This document shows positions 49,398 through 57,180 of a stretch of 64,000 nucleotides of DNA, in pieces. The notes beneath the pieces are model-generated. The model searched no databases, was not told the origin of the DNA, and saw only the letters and a list, made by a program, of their open reading frames with translations. Numbering within the stretch: the first letter of the stretch is position 1; each line of letters opens with the position of its first letter. A program made the translations under genes and the position numbers. This DNA comes from Amycolatopsis vastitatis. Its GTDB lineage: Bacteria; Actinomycetota; Actinomycetes; Mycobacteriales; Pseudonocardiaceae. The stretch spans positions 124,001 to 188,000 of the forward strand of contig NZ_NMUL01000009.1 of NCBI RefSeq assembly GCF_002234595.1. Direction: 5' to 3'.

Positions 49398-49652
49398 TCA
49401 GCCGTCCGGGGGACGGAACGGCGAAACGCTGATCGCCGGATGGTCGTTCTGCGCCGCCGGATGGCATGACCTGCACAGATGAGCGCGAATGAGGAACCCC
49501 CGGGGTGCCTCTCGGACGCCGTCAAACGTCCGAGCCCGAGCCGGACTGGTGCTCGGGAACCCCGGGGGCACGGTGACTGCCTGGTATTCGCTATCAGGCA
49601 CCACGTGAAGCAGGCGATGAGCCGAAGGTGGCTCGGTTGTATCGCTGCTCAA
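49398..49652 (-). CDS. Possible small protein within structured transcript
   Basis: An 84-codon frame with a TTG start preceded by GGAGGACT. Codon use is less GC-biased than real genes here, and the frame reads through several stem-loops. The product has two cysteines (LCRSCHPA) and no recognisable domain. It ends 20 bp before the acetyltransferase ATG. It could be a real leader-encoded protein or a chance frame through structured RNA. I lean to chance but list it because its ribosome site is good. Confidence 0.25.
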   Translation of the reverse strand: MSSDTTEPPSAHRLLHVVPDSEYQAVTVPPGFPSTSPARARTFDGVREAPRGFLIRAHLCRSCHPAAQNDHPAISVSPFRPPDG

Positions 49653-49738
49653 AGTCCTCCACGTACCATCCGCTAGCGGACAGTCACCTCACGAGTCCTG
49701 TTGGAATACAACTGAGGACCACCTCCTTTCTCGTGTAC
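49490..49738 (-). ncRNA. Highly structured leader or small RNA region, minus strand
   Basis: On the minus strand a chain of stems follows a predicted promoter: GTCCT/AGGAC with inner GTTG/CAAC (49694-49718), palindrome TCCGCTAGCGGA (49669-49680), GAGCC/GGCTC (about 49617-49634), TGCCTG/CAGGCA (49577-49600), and a three-way junction closed by CCCCCGGGGT (about 49557-49566) with ACCCCGGGGG (about 49497-49506) holding CCCGAGC/GCTCGGG and CTCGGACG/CGTCCGAG. Such density is not explained by coding. Family unknown to me. Confidence 0.5.
49673..49711 (-). CDS. Putative 12-residue leader peptide with strong ribosome site
   Basis: GAAAGGAGGTGG (49719-49730 on the minus strand), an almost perfect anti-16S match, precedes TTG at 49711 by about ten bases. 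The frame encodes MYSNRTREVTVR and stops at TAG 49675-49673. An in-frame GTG at 49744 would give 23 residues but lies in the predicted -10 region. Such an element suggests a translated leader or a ribosome-binding regulatory RNA. Confidence 0.4.
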   Translation of the reverse strand: MYSNRTREVTVR

Positions 49739-49742
49739 TGCC

Positions 49743-49772
49743 ACGCTAGGTGAAGTTCCCGGTGTCGTGCAA
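49743..49772 (-). promoter_or_regulatory. Predicted promoter of the structured transcript
   Basis: Reading the minus strand, TTGCAC (49772-49767) is followed after 18 bases by TAGCGT (49748-49743), a fair sigma-70-type -35/-10 pair. Transcription would start near 49737, leaving only a few bases before the strong ribosome site. Confidence 0.45.
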
Positions 49773-49830
49773 CGTCTTTTGTGTGATCTCACCGGGCGGC
49801 GCCCGGGCAGTTCGCCGACCGCGAACACGC

Positions 49831-50640
49831 CTACTGCGGCGGGTACGGCCCGGCCTGGTCCTTCGGGCAGAACCACGTCGGCCGGCGCCGGACGTCGTCG
49901 CCCTGGGTGCCGACGAGGACCTTGCCGCCGCAGCGGAAGCAGCCCTGCCGGGTCCGTTCGTAGACCCAGTTCTTCCGGTTCCGGTCGAGGTGGCCGGTGG
50001 TGCTCTGCTCGAAGCGCCCGGACGCGGCGTTGGCCACCAGCAGCTTCCGGGCGACCGCGACCGTGCGTGCGGCGTCCACTTCGGACACCGGCGTCCACGG
50101 CGTCACGCCGAGCAGGAAGGCGATCTCGCACTTGTAGAGGTTCCCGACGCCTGCCATCACGCGCTGGTCGAGCAGGGCGAGCCCGAGCTCGCGGGCCGGG
50201 TCCGCGGCGAGGGCCGCCGCTGCGCGCGCCGCGTGCTCGTCCGTCCATTCCGGATCGAGCAGGTCCGGCCCGAGGTGGGCGACGAGGTCGCTTTCCTTCG
50301 GCGTGGCCACGAGTTTGAGGTCGTGGACGCGGAAACCGATCACCTGGGCGTCGGCCGCGGCCAGGATCACTCTGGCGTGGTGGGCGGGCCGTCGCCACTT
50401 CGCGCCGGCCGGGTAGGCGTCCCACATGCCGTCCATCATCAGGTGCGAATGGAGCGTCAGCTCGCCGGAGAAGCGGGTGAACAGGTGCTTGCCGACCGTC
50501 CCGACCCCGAGCACCTCGCGCCCGGCGAGGTCCACAGTGGCCAGTTGTGGCACGCGGAACTCCCCGCGCAGCAAGGTTTTCCCGGCCAGGGCCCGGTCGA
50601 AGCGCTTGCCGACGAGATAGACGGTGTCGCCTTCGGGCAC
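49831..50640 (-). CDS. Endonuclease VIII-like DNA glycosylase (Nei/Fpg family)
   Basis: A 269-residue Fpg/Nei glycosylase that removes oxidised bases and nicks DNA. It starts with PEGDTV, the Nei form of the catalytic N-terminus (proline 2 and glutamate 3), and has VGKHLFTRFSGELTLHSHL and the helix-two-turn-helix segment LLDQRVMAGVGNLYKCEIAFL near residue 155. The C-terminal zinc finger has CFRCGG and then FCPKDQ, so the fourth cysteine of the usual C-P-x-C is an aspartate. The GTG start is three bases after the ParA-like gene, so the two are one operon. Confidence 0.92.
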   Translation of the reverse strand: MPEGDTVYLVGKRFDRALAGKTLLRGEFRVPQLATVDLAGREVLGVGTVGKHLFTRFSGELTLHSHLMMDGMWDAYPAGAKWRRPAHHARVILAAADAQVIGFRVHDLKLVATPKESDLVAHLGPDLLDPEWTDEHAARAAAALAADPARELGLALLDQRVMAGVGNLYKCEIAFLLGVTPWTPVSEVDAARTVAVARKLLVANAASGRFEQSTTGHLDRNRKNWVYERTRQGCFRCGGKVLVGTQGDDVRRRPTWFCPKDQAGPYPPQ

Positions 50641-50643
50641 GGC

Positions 50644-51537
50644 TCAGCTCGTGGTTTCGGGCACTTCGGCGGGCGCCTCGGGAGTCTCCGGCGCCGGGCC
50701 CTCCGGCCAGTCCGGGCCCTCGGGCTCCTCGCCGGCGATGCGGTGGCGGCCGGCCCGGTTGGAGCGCAGGATCTTCGCCAGCACCATGTTGAACGTCAGC
50801 GCGATCTCCTGCGCGCCGGGGGAGTGCCACTCGTGGATCGGGCTGCACGCGCCCTGCGCCTGCTGCACCGCCAGCCGGTCGGTGATCGCCGTCGGCATCA
50901 CCAGCGAGCCGAAGTTCTCGCGCAGCTCGGCGATCCGGAACTGGTGCTCGTAGGACCGCACGCGCAGCTTGTTCACCAGGACGCCGATCGCGCGCAGGTC
51001 CGGGTTCAGCTCCTTGCGGATCTTCTCGATCGCCTCCAGTGCCCGCGACGCTCCGGCGACGGCGTACATCGCCGGCTCGGTGACGATGAGCGCGCTGTCC
51101 GCGGCGACCAGCGCCGACTTCGTCAGCCGGCCCAGCGACGGCGGGCAGTCCAGGATCACCAGCTCGTACGGCGTCTCGCGCAGCGGCGTTTGGTGCAGCT
51201 CGTCCAGCGCGCGGGAGAAGTTCGCCAGCCGCTCGCTGTCGGCGTCGGGGTCGTTGAGCAGTTCCAGCTCTTCGGCGCCGACGAGGACGTCGACGTCCTC
51301 GCTCCAGACGCTCGGCGCGATCGCGCGTTCCAGCATCGCCCGGGTCGGGTTCTCGAGCACGTCCGCGAGGGTCGCGTCGGTGTAGGGCGGGTCGAGCGAG
51401 GTGGTGGCGTTGCCCTGCGGGTCGAGGTCGACCACCAGCGTCCGCGTGCCCCTACGCAAGGCGGCGGACGCGATACCGAGAGCGACCGTCGTCTTGCCGA
51501 CGCCTCCCTTGAGGCTGAGTACGGCGACCGTGTGCAC
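50644..51537 (-). CDS. ParA/Soj-like ATPase (orphan)
   Basis: A 297-residue deviant-Walker ATPase: LSLKGGVGKTTVALG (residues 8-22) with the signature lysine, VVDLDPQGNATTSL near 40, and VILDCPPSLGRL near 122. The family positions DNA or protein cargo on the nucleoid. There is no ParB gene or parS-like site nearby, so it is not the chromosomal segregation pair. The last 40 residues are rich in proline and glutamate. It is divergent from the methyltransferase gene and followed closely by Nei. Confidence 0.9.
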   Translation of the reverse strand: MHTVAVLSLKGGVGKTTVALGIASAALRRGTRTLVVDLDPQGNATTSLDPPYTDATLADVLENPTRAMLERAIAPSVWSEDVDVLVGAEELELLNDPDADSERLANFSRALDELHQTPLRETPYELVILDCPPSLGRLTKSALVAADSALIVTEPAMYAVAGASRALEAIEKIRKELNPDLRAIGVLVNKLRVRSYEHQFRIAELRENFGSLVMPTAITDRLAVQQAQGACSPIHEWHSPGAQEIALTFNMVLAKILRSNRAGRHRIAGEEPEGPDWPEGPAPETPEAPAEVPETTS

Positions 51538-51677
51538 GACGACCAGCCTACGGGTGCGGGCGAAAGGCGCCGCCGGGCAAGGTCACGCGATCTTCGTCGC
51601 TCCTGGTGCGGTGGGGTGCGTTCACTCGAAGGGAGGAGCCGGGGAGACGGGCGGGGCCGGGCACTACCCTGTGCGGC

Positions 51678-52406
51678 ATGAAGACGGAGACCGTGGCCGC
51701 CCGGGGTTCGGGCGCCGTCCGCCGGGTGCTCGAGGCCGAGCTGAAGGCCGCTCGCGCCCGGGGCGCCGAGCACCCCCGCGTCGTCGACGTGGGCGGCGGC
51801 AGCGGGGGCTGGGCGGTGCCGTTCGCGGCCGCGGGCTGCCGGGTGACGGTCGTCGAGCCGAGCCCGAACGCGCTCGCCACGCTGCAGCGCCGGGCCGGGG
51901 AAGAAGGCGTCTCCGAGCTGATCACGGTGGTCGCGGACGACGCCGACGCGCTGGGACGGCACGTCGCCGCCGGTTCGGCCGACCTGGTGCTCGCGCACGG
52001 GCTCCTGGAGATCGTCGACGACCCGGCCGCGGTGCTCACCGCCCTGGCGGCGGCGGTCGCCCCGGGCGGCGCGGTGTCGGTACTGGTGGCCAACCGCCAC
52101 GCGGCCGTGCTCCACCGCGCGCTGGCGGGCCGGGTCGACGAGGCCCAGCGGCTGCTCGAGAGCGTGGACGGGATCGTCCCCGGCGACACGGTGCTGCGCC
52201 GCTTCGACGCCGAGAGCCTGCGCGCCCAGCTGGTCGCCGCGGGCTTGGACGTGACGCTGCTGCAGGGCGACCGGGTGATCTCGGACCTGGTGACCGGCGA
52301 CGTCCGCGACGACGAGCTGGCGGCGTTCGAGCGCGCGGCGGCGGGCACGTCGGCGCTGCGGGACATCGCGTCCCGCCTGCACGCGGTCGCCCGGCCGCCC
52401 GCCTGA
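51678..52406 (+). CDS. SAM-dependent methyltransferase
   Basis: A 242-residue class I methyltransferase. Motif I is VVDVGGGSGGWAVPFA near residue 38, the post-I acidic strand is VTVVEPSPNALATL, and motif II-IV region is ADLVLAHGLLEIVDDPAAVL. The C-terminal part has RFDAESLRAQLVAAGLDV. The methyl acceptor is unknown. ATG 51678 is chosen; the upstream 24 in-frame codons overlap the shared promoter with the divergent ParA-like gene. dinB follows after 72 bp. Confidence 0.9.
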   Translation: MKTETVAARGSGAVRRVLEAELKAARARGAEHPRVVDVGGGSGGWAVPFAAAGCRVTVVEPSPNALATLQRRAGEEGVSELITVVADDADALGRHVAAGSADLVLAHGLLEIVDDPAAVLTALAAAVAPGGAVSVLVANRHAAVLHRALAGRVDEAQRLLESVDGIVPGDTVLRRFDAESLRAQLVAAGLDVTLLQGDRVISDLVTGDVRDDELAAFERAAAGTSALRDIASRLHAVARPPA

Positions 52407-52478
52407 GCACTCTCTCGGCGAGCCGTCGCGCTCCCGGGTGATCCGAAACTGTCGGACCCTGCCGGTAGCGTCCCGGGC

Positions 52479-53723
52479 GTGGGGCGAAACGCTGAGCTGC
52501 CGGGCCGGATGGCCCGCTTCCGGGTCCGGCCGGGGGAACCGCTGCCGGACGACACCGGGTGCGGGCTGCTGCACGTCGACATGGACGCGTTCTTCGTGTC
52601 GGTCGAGCTGCGCACCCGGCCCGAGCTCGCGGACAAGCCGGTCGTCGTGTCCGGGGGCGGCCCACGGGCGGTCGTGGCCGCCGCGAACTACCCGGCGCGG
52701 AAGTTCGGCGTGCGCTCGGCGATGCCGTTCTCGACGGCGAAGCGGCTGTGCCCGCACCTGATCAACATCCCGCCGACCTCCGGGCTCTACGGCGAGGTCT
52801 CCCGCGGCGTCATGGGCATCTTCCGCGAGCTGACGCCCCTGGTCGAACCCTTGAGTCTCGACGAGGCGTTCCTGGACGTCAGCGGGGCCCTGCGCCGCCT
52901 GGGCGCGACACCGGCCGCGCTGGGCGCGGAGATCCGCTCGCGGGTCGCGGCCGAGCACGGGATCACCTGCTCGGTCGGCGTCGCGAAGGTCAAGTTCGTG
53001 GCCAAGCTCGCCTCGGGCATGGCGAAGCCGGACGGCATGGTCGTCGTGCCCGCGGCGGAGACCCTGGAGTTCCTGCACCCGCTGCCGGTCTCGGCGCTGT
53101 GGGGCGTCGGCGCGCGGACCGAGGAACACCTGCGGCGCCTGGGCCTGGACACCATCGCCGACGTCGCCGCGTTCCCGCCGGAGCGGCTGAAGAAGTCGTT
53201 GGGGACGGCCATCGGCGAGCACCTTTACCGGCTCTCGCACGGCATCGACGAGCGGCAGGTGGTGATCGACTCGCCGGAGAAGTCGATCGGCGCCGAGCAC
53301 ACCTTCGACGTCGACCGGCACGACCGGGGCTCCCTCGGGCTCGAGCTGCTGCGCCTTTCCGAGCGGGTCGGCGCGACGCTGCGGGCGCGGGGCGTGCGGG
53401 GCCGGACCGTCTCGATCAAGGTCCGGTTCGCGGACTTCCGGACCATCACGCGGGCCCGGACGCTGGTGTCGGCCACCGACGTCGCGCGCGAGATCCACGC
53501 GGTCGCCGTGGCGCTGCTCACCGAGCACGCGCCCGCCGGCGCCGTGCGGCTGATCGGCGTCCGCGTCGAAGGGCTCGACACCGGGGAGGCGGGGGAGCAG
53601 CTGCTGTTCGATTCCCCGGCGCCGCGCTGGCGGGACGCCGAGGTCGCGGCCGACGTCGCGCGGTCGAAGTTCGGGTCGGCGGCGGTGCGGCCGGCCTCGC
53701 TGCTGGCACCCCGGGAGCCGTGA
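52479..53723 (+). CDS. dinB: DNA polymerase IV (Y family)
   Basis: Error-prone translesion polymerase. The 414-residue protein has the palm motifs LLHVDMDAFFVSVE near residue 35 and LSLDEAFLDVSG near 125, the steric-gate region FFVSVE, a thumb helix-hairpin-helix LWGVGARTEEHLRRLG, and a little-finger domain (about 265-370). The C-terminus LLFDSPAPRWRD may hold a clamp-binding motif of the QLLFD type (QLLFDS near 385). GTG 52479 gives a 30-residue lead; ATG at 52509 is an alternative. No LexA box is obvious upstream. Confidence 0.95.
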   Translation: MGRNAELPGRMARFRVRPGEPLPDDTGCGLLHVDMDAFFVSVELRTRPELADKPVVVSGGGPRAVVAAANYPARKFGVRSAMPFSTAKRLCPHLINIPPTSGLYGEVSRGVMGIFRELTPLVEPLSLDEAFLDVSGALRRLGATPAALGAEIRSRVAAEHGITCSVGVAKVKFVAKLASGMAKPDGMVVVPAAETLEFLHPLPVSALWGVGARTEEHLRRLGLDTIADVAAFPPERLKKSLGTAIGEHLYRLSHGIDERQVVIDSPEKSIGAEHTFDVDRHDRGSLGLELLRLSERVGATLRARGVRGRTVSIKVRFADFRTITRARTLVSATDVAREIHAVAVALLTEHAPAGAVRLIGVRVEGLDTGEAGEQLLFDSPAPRWRDAEVAADVARSKFGSAAVRPASLLAPREP

Positions 53724-53777
53724 ACCCGGCGGCGGTGACGGTCCGCAACCCCGCCCGGGCGGGATTTAGCCCAATTC

Positions 53778-53799
53778 GATCCCTACTGGATGCGGGATC
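53778..53799. promoter_or_regulatory. GATCCC-N10-GGGATC inverted repeat upstream of DUF3040 gene
   Basis: A perfect 6-bp inverted repeat with a ten-base spacer in the 196-bp gap between dinB and the DUF3040 gene, followed 28 bp later by TATCCT, a possible -10 element. Could be an operator; short arms leave chance possible. Confidence 0.3.
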
Positions 53800-53919
53800 G
53801 GGTAGTCGTGCGGGCGCGGGCCTCGTATCCTGGACAGTGCCACCCCGCCTGGGGTTGGCTGTTGGGTCCAGGACGTTGCGCGGCCCGGCGCCCGCGACAG
53901 CTGTGCCGGAGGAGGAAAG

Positions 53920-54321
53920 ATGCCACTCTCCGAGCATGAGCAGCGGCTGCTCGATCAGATCGAGCGCGAGCTCTATGCCGAGGACCCCAAGTTCGCATCC
54001 ACGGTGCGTGGCACCCGGTTGCGTCGCCCCGCTCGCCGACGGCGTATTCAGGGCATCGCCCTGTTCGTAGTGGGCGTGGCCCTGCTGGTGCTGGGCGTGG
54101 TGGTACCGCAGTTCCGGGTGGCCGACATCCCGCTGATCAGCGTGCTCGGGTTCCTCGTGATGTTCTTCGGGGTCATGATGGCCGTCACATCGATTCGGCA
54201 CGGCGCCGACGGGGACGGCAAGGGTGGTGGACCGGGTTCCCGCGGCAAGCAGACGGGTCGCCGGAGTTCCTTCACCCAGCGCATGGAGGAGCGCTTCCGC
54301 CAGCGTTTCGAGGAACAATAG
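53920..54321 (+). CDS. DUF3040 membrane protein
   Basis: A 133-residue protein with the DUF3040 start MPLSEHEQRLLDQIERELYAEDPKFA, two transmembrane helices (about residues 46-66 and 70-92) and a basic C-terminal tail ending RMEERFRQRFEEQ. It matches the Rv2169c-like family found ahead of the division/cell-wall cluster in actinobacteria. Role unknown; the position near mraZ suggests envelope or division. GGAGGAGGAAAG precedes the ATG. Convergent with tgpA across a repeat cluster. Confidence 0.9.
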   Translation: MPLSEHEQRLLDQIERELYAEDPKFASTVRGTRLRRPARRRRIQGIALFVVGVALLVLGVVVPQFRVADIPLISVLGFLVMFFGVMMAVTSIRHGADGDGKGGGPGSRGKQTGRRSSFTQRMEERFRQRFEEQ

Positions 54322-54424
54322 CGCCGCAAGACCACGAGGTCCGCGTCCCGCCGCCCGGCAGGACGCGGATCTTCTTGTGTGCTCTTCCGGCCCGCCGACG
54401 CCGGTGACAGCGGGTGACCCCCAC

Positions 54425-54588
54425 GCGGGTGAGCTCGTGATCGAACCCGCAACCCGCGTGATCACAGGGTCGACACCCGTGATTCAGGAGTCGACACGCG
54501 TGATTGGAGGGTCGACACGGCTTGGCCGGTGTGTCGACCCTCCAATCACGGGTGCTGACCCTTCAATCACGCGTGATGGCGCTTGGAA
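54425..54588. repeat. Repeat cluster, family GTCGACACGCGTGATTG (copy 3)
   Basis: Between convergent genes. The centre is a perfect 19-bp stem, GTGATTGGAGGGTCGACAC (54500-54518) with its complement (54531-54549). Left-hand units are CGTGATCACAGGGTCGACAC and CGTGATTCAGGAGTCGACAC; right-hand units are inverted. It ends seven bases before the tgpA stop codon. Probably a bidirectional terminator in effect. Confidence 0.9.
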
Positions 54589-54594
54589 CACGGG

Positions 54595-57180
54595 TCAGTC
54601 GCGGTTGCGGAAGACCGATCGGGGGAACAGGCGGCCCTTCCAGGACATCGGTGCGTTGCGGCGCAGGCTGCGGCGCAGGCTCTCGAACGCCGGTGTCAGC
54701 TCGGGCTGAGGGGCGTCGTCTTCGCCGTACCAGGAGCGCTCCAGCACGCCGATGACCGTTCGCAGGCCTTCGCGGCCTTCGTCGTCGAGGTGGTGCTTCG
54801 CGGCCAGCTTCTGGCTCGCCACCCGGACCGTGTCGCTGGTCGGGATGGGCAGGCCGCGGTCGGCGCACTCGGCCCGCAGCTCTTCCCACGCGGCGTCGGC
54901 CGCGCCGGACTGCTGACGGAGGATCCGCTGCAGCCGCCGTCGCCGGACGGCCTCGCGGATCATGGCCGGGCCCGCGAACAGCAGCAGCACCAGCACCAGC
55001 AGGACACCCAGCCACCAGGCCACGGTCGCCGCCAGGAAGCCGAGCGCGGCGATCCAGAACCCCACCGCCAGCAGCGGCAGCCAGCCCAGCAGCGCCGGGA
55101 TCCGGGAAGGGGCCACCGGGGGCGCCTGTGCCCGTACGAGCAGCGAACCTTCGCTCCGCTCGGCGCCCGGCGGGTCGGCACCGTCCGGCGGGTCGTTCTT
55201 CGGCGTGGCGCCCCGTCTGCGGAAGACGCCGTCGGTGACGAGCCAGCGCACGACCGCTGCCGCGCCCAGCGCGCCGAGGCCCATCAGGCCCAGGGCGATC
55301 GCCAGGTTCTTGAGCCAGTCGTCGCTCCCGCTCGCTTCCTTCGCGTCCTGCTGCGTCTGCGCGTTCTGCCCCTGGTCCCGCGGGACACCGGTCGGCGCGG
55401 CGCTCGTCTGCACCGTGCTCGGCGCCACCTGCGTGTCGTCCGGCTGCTTGCCGTCCTGGGTGCCGGCCTGCAGGTACGACGGGGTGATGCCGCGGCCGTC
55501 GGACAGCGGCGTCGGGTCGAACGTCACCCAGCCCTTGCCGCCGAAGTACGCCTCGACCCACGCGTGCGCGTCCTGGGTGCTGATCGACAGGTAGTCGTTG
55601 ACCTGGACGCCCGGGGTGAAGCCGATGGCCACCCGCGACGGGATGCCCGCCACCCGCAGCATCACGGCCATCGCCGACGCGAACTGTTCGCAGAAGCCAC
55701 GCTTGCCGTTGAGGATGAAGTCGGCGAGCGCGTCGGCGTCGTTCGCCGGCGCGGTCTTCGTGTCGTAGACGAACCCGTTCTGCGCCGTGAAGTACCGCCA
55801 GACCGCCGTGGCCCGGTCGAAGTCGTTGGACGCGCCGGCGATCAGCTGCTGGGTCTTCGCGCGGACGCGGTCGTCAACCCGGTCGATCTCGGTGTAGCGC
55901 GGCGGCAGGTCGTCGACCCGCGGGGTCACGCGCAGCTCCTCGGCCGTGGGCTCCTTCAGCGAGGCGTATTCGGTGTAGGACGGCGGAGCCTCGCTGCGGG
56001 TGGTGAACACCGTGCCGCTGATCTGGTCGTAGAGGTAGCCGTTGGCCGCGCCGTCGATGACCCGGGGCGCGCCGTACACCGGCAGCCAGTTGTCCCGCCA
56101 GCTCGTCGGCTCGACGTCGATCTTGCGGGCGGAGCCGCTGCCGTCGTCGCCGGGCGCGAGCGGCAGCTGCGGCCCGACCTGGACGCCCTGCTGCGAACGG
56201 CCTTCGTCGTGCAGGCCCCAGCCCTTGTTGGGGTAGTAGGTGTCCAGCGTCATCGCGCGCAGCAGCCGCCGGTCGGTGCCGAGGCCGCGGACCTTGAACA
56301 GCTCGCGGTTGGCCCCCTGGTCGAGCATGCCGCGCAGCTCGGTGAACGGCTGGATGCCGAACCCGCCGGACCCCGCGCCGGGGCCGTTCCCGCCCTCGCC
56401 GAACGGGATCCGCCCGACCGTGCCGACCCACGTGATCGCCCCGCCGAACAGGCCGAGCACGATCGCCGCGCAGACCACCGCGACCGGCGCGGACAGCACG
56501 CCCGGCTTGCCGCTGCGTCCCGGTGCTTCCCGGGTGCGCCAGCGGCGGTGCCGGTGGTTGCCGTCGACGGCCAGCAAGGCGGCGAAGGCCGCGCCGCCGA
56601 GCAGGAACGTCCACCACGGCAGCATTTCTTCGCTCAGCGCGGCCGGCACGGCGTAGACGCAGAGCAGCACGAGGCCGGTCGCGGCCGGCGCCGCGGCGGA
56701 CACCGTCAGCGTGTCGACCAGGACGGCGACCAGGCCGACGAGGATCGTCACCAGGCACAGGATCGGCTGGCTGCCCTCGACCGGAGGCAGTCCCACGCGG
56801 ATCTGCTCGGCGGCGGCCGAAAGCGTGGTCCCGATCTCGCCGAACGCCTCCGGGCCGGGGATGACCTGCAGGAGCCCGTGGGTGGTGAAGGCCCCGGTGA
56901 TCAGGAAGAGCAGGACGATCAGCTGGCCGAGGCCGACCAGGACGGTCGGCACCTGCAGCGAGCGCAGCGCCAGCCCGGTCGCGGCGATCAGCAGGACCGC
57001 GACGAACAGGTAGCCGAACCAGGCCAGGCCGGACACCACGCTCGTCACCGACGTCGCCGCGCAGAGCGTCGCGACCCCGGCCGCGACCGGGGCCAGCACG
57101 CTGCTGCGCCAGGCCGAAAGCGGGCGCTGCGGGCGCGGTGCGGGCCGGTCGAACTTGCGCGGCGGGGCGGTGGTGCTCAT
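54595..57180 (-). CDS. TgpA-type transglutaminase-like membrane protein
   Basis: An 861-residue protein: N-terminal DUF3488 part with about seven membrane helices (residues 35-260), an extracellular region with a transglutaminase core whose triad is Cys in KRGFCEQFASAM (about 495), His in TQDAHAWVEAYF (about 538) and Asp in WVTFDPTPL (about 555), then one more helix pair and a DUF4129 C-terminal domain (about 720-840). It may crosslink or cleave envelope proteins. ATG 57180 overlaps the DUF58 stop (ATGA). moxR-DUF58-tgpA is a widespread operon. Confidence 0.93.
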   Translation of the reverse strand: MSTTAPPRKFDRPAPRPQRPLSAWRSSVLAPVAAGVATLCAATSVTSVVSGLAWFGYLFVAVLLIAATGLALRSLQVPTVLVGLGQLIVLLFLITGAFTTHGLLQVIPGPEAFGEIGTTLSAAAEQIRVGLPPVEGSQPILCLVTILVGLVAVLVDTLTVSAAAPAATGLVLLCVYAVPAALSEEMLPWWTFLLGGAAFAALLAVDGNHRHRRWRTREAPGRSGKPGVLSAPVAVVCAAIVLGLFGGAITWVGTVGRIPFGEGGNGPGAGSGGFGIQPFTELRGMLDQGANRELFKVRGLGTDRRLLRAMTLDTYYPNKGWGLHDEGRSQQGVQVGPQLPLAPGDDGSGSARKIDVEPTSWRDNWLPVYGAPRVIDGAANGYLYDQISGTVFTTRSEAPPSYTEYASLKEPTAEELRVTPRVDDLPPRYTEIDRVDDRVRAKTQQLIAGASNDFDRATAVWRYFTAQNGFVYDTKTAPANDADALADFILNGKRGFCEQFASAMAVMLRVAGIPSRVAIGFTPGVQVNDYLSISTQDAHAWVEAYFGGKGWVTFDPTPLSDGRGITPSYLQAGTQDGKQPDDTQVAPSTVQTSAAPTGVPRDQGQNAQTQQDAKEASGSDDWLKNLAIALGLMGLGALGAAAVVRWLVTDGVFRRRGATPKNDPPDGADPPGAERSEGSLLVRAQAPPVAPSRIPALLGWLPLLAVGFWIAALGFLAATVAWWLGVLLVLVLLLFAGPAMIREAVRRRRLQRILRQQSGAADAAWEELRAECADRGLPIPTSDTVRVASQKLAAKHHLDDEGREGLRTVIGVLERSWYGEDDAPQPELTPAFESLRRSLRRNAPMSWKGRLFPRSVFRNRD

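Noticed and set aside
49490..49738. tRNA or tmRNA in the structured region
   Set aside because: No acceptor stem with CCA-type end, T-loop or anticodon-arm pattern could be fitted to the stems.
50644..51537. ParA-like gene as the chromosome partitioning locus
   Set aside because: No parB gene or parS-like 16-mer is nearby, and the neighbours are not those of the origin region.
52407..52478. Possible SOS box before dinB
   Set aside because: No match to the actinobacterial LexA consensus GAAC-N4-GTTC-type words was seen in the 72-bp gap.
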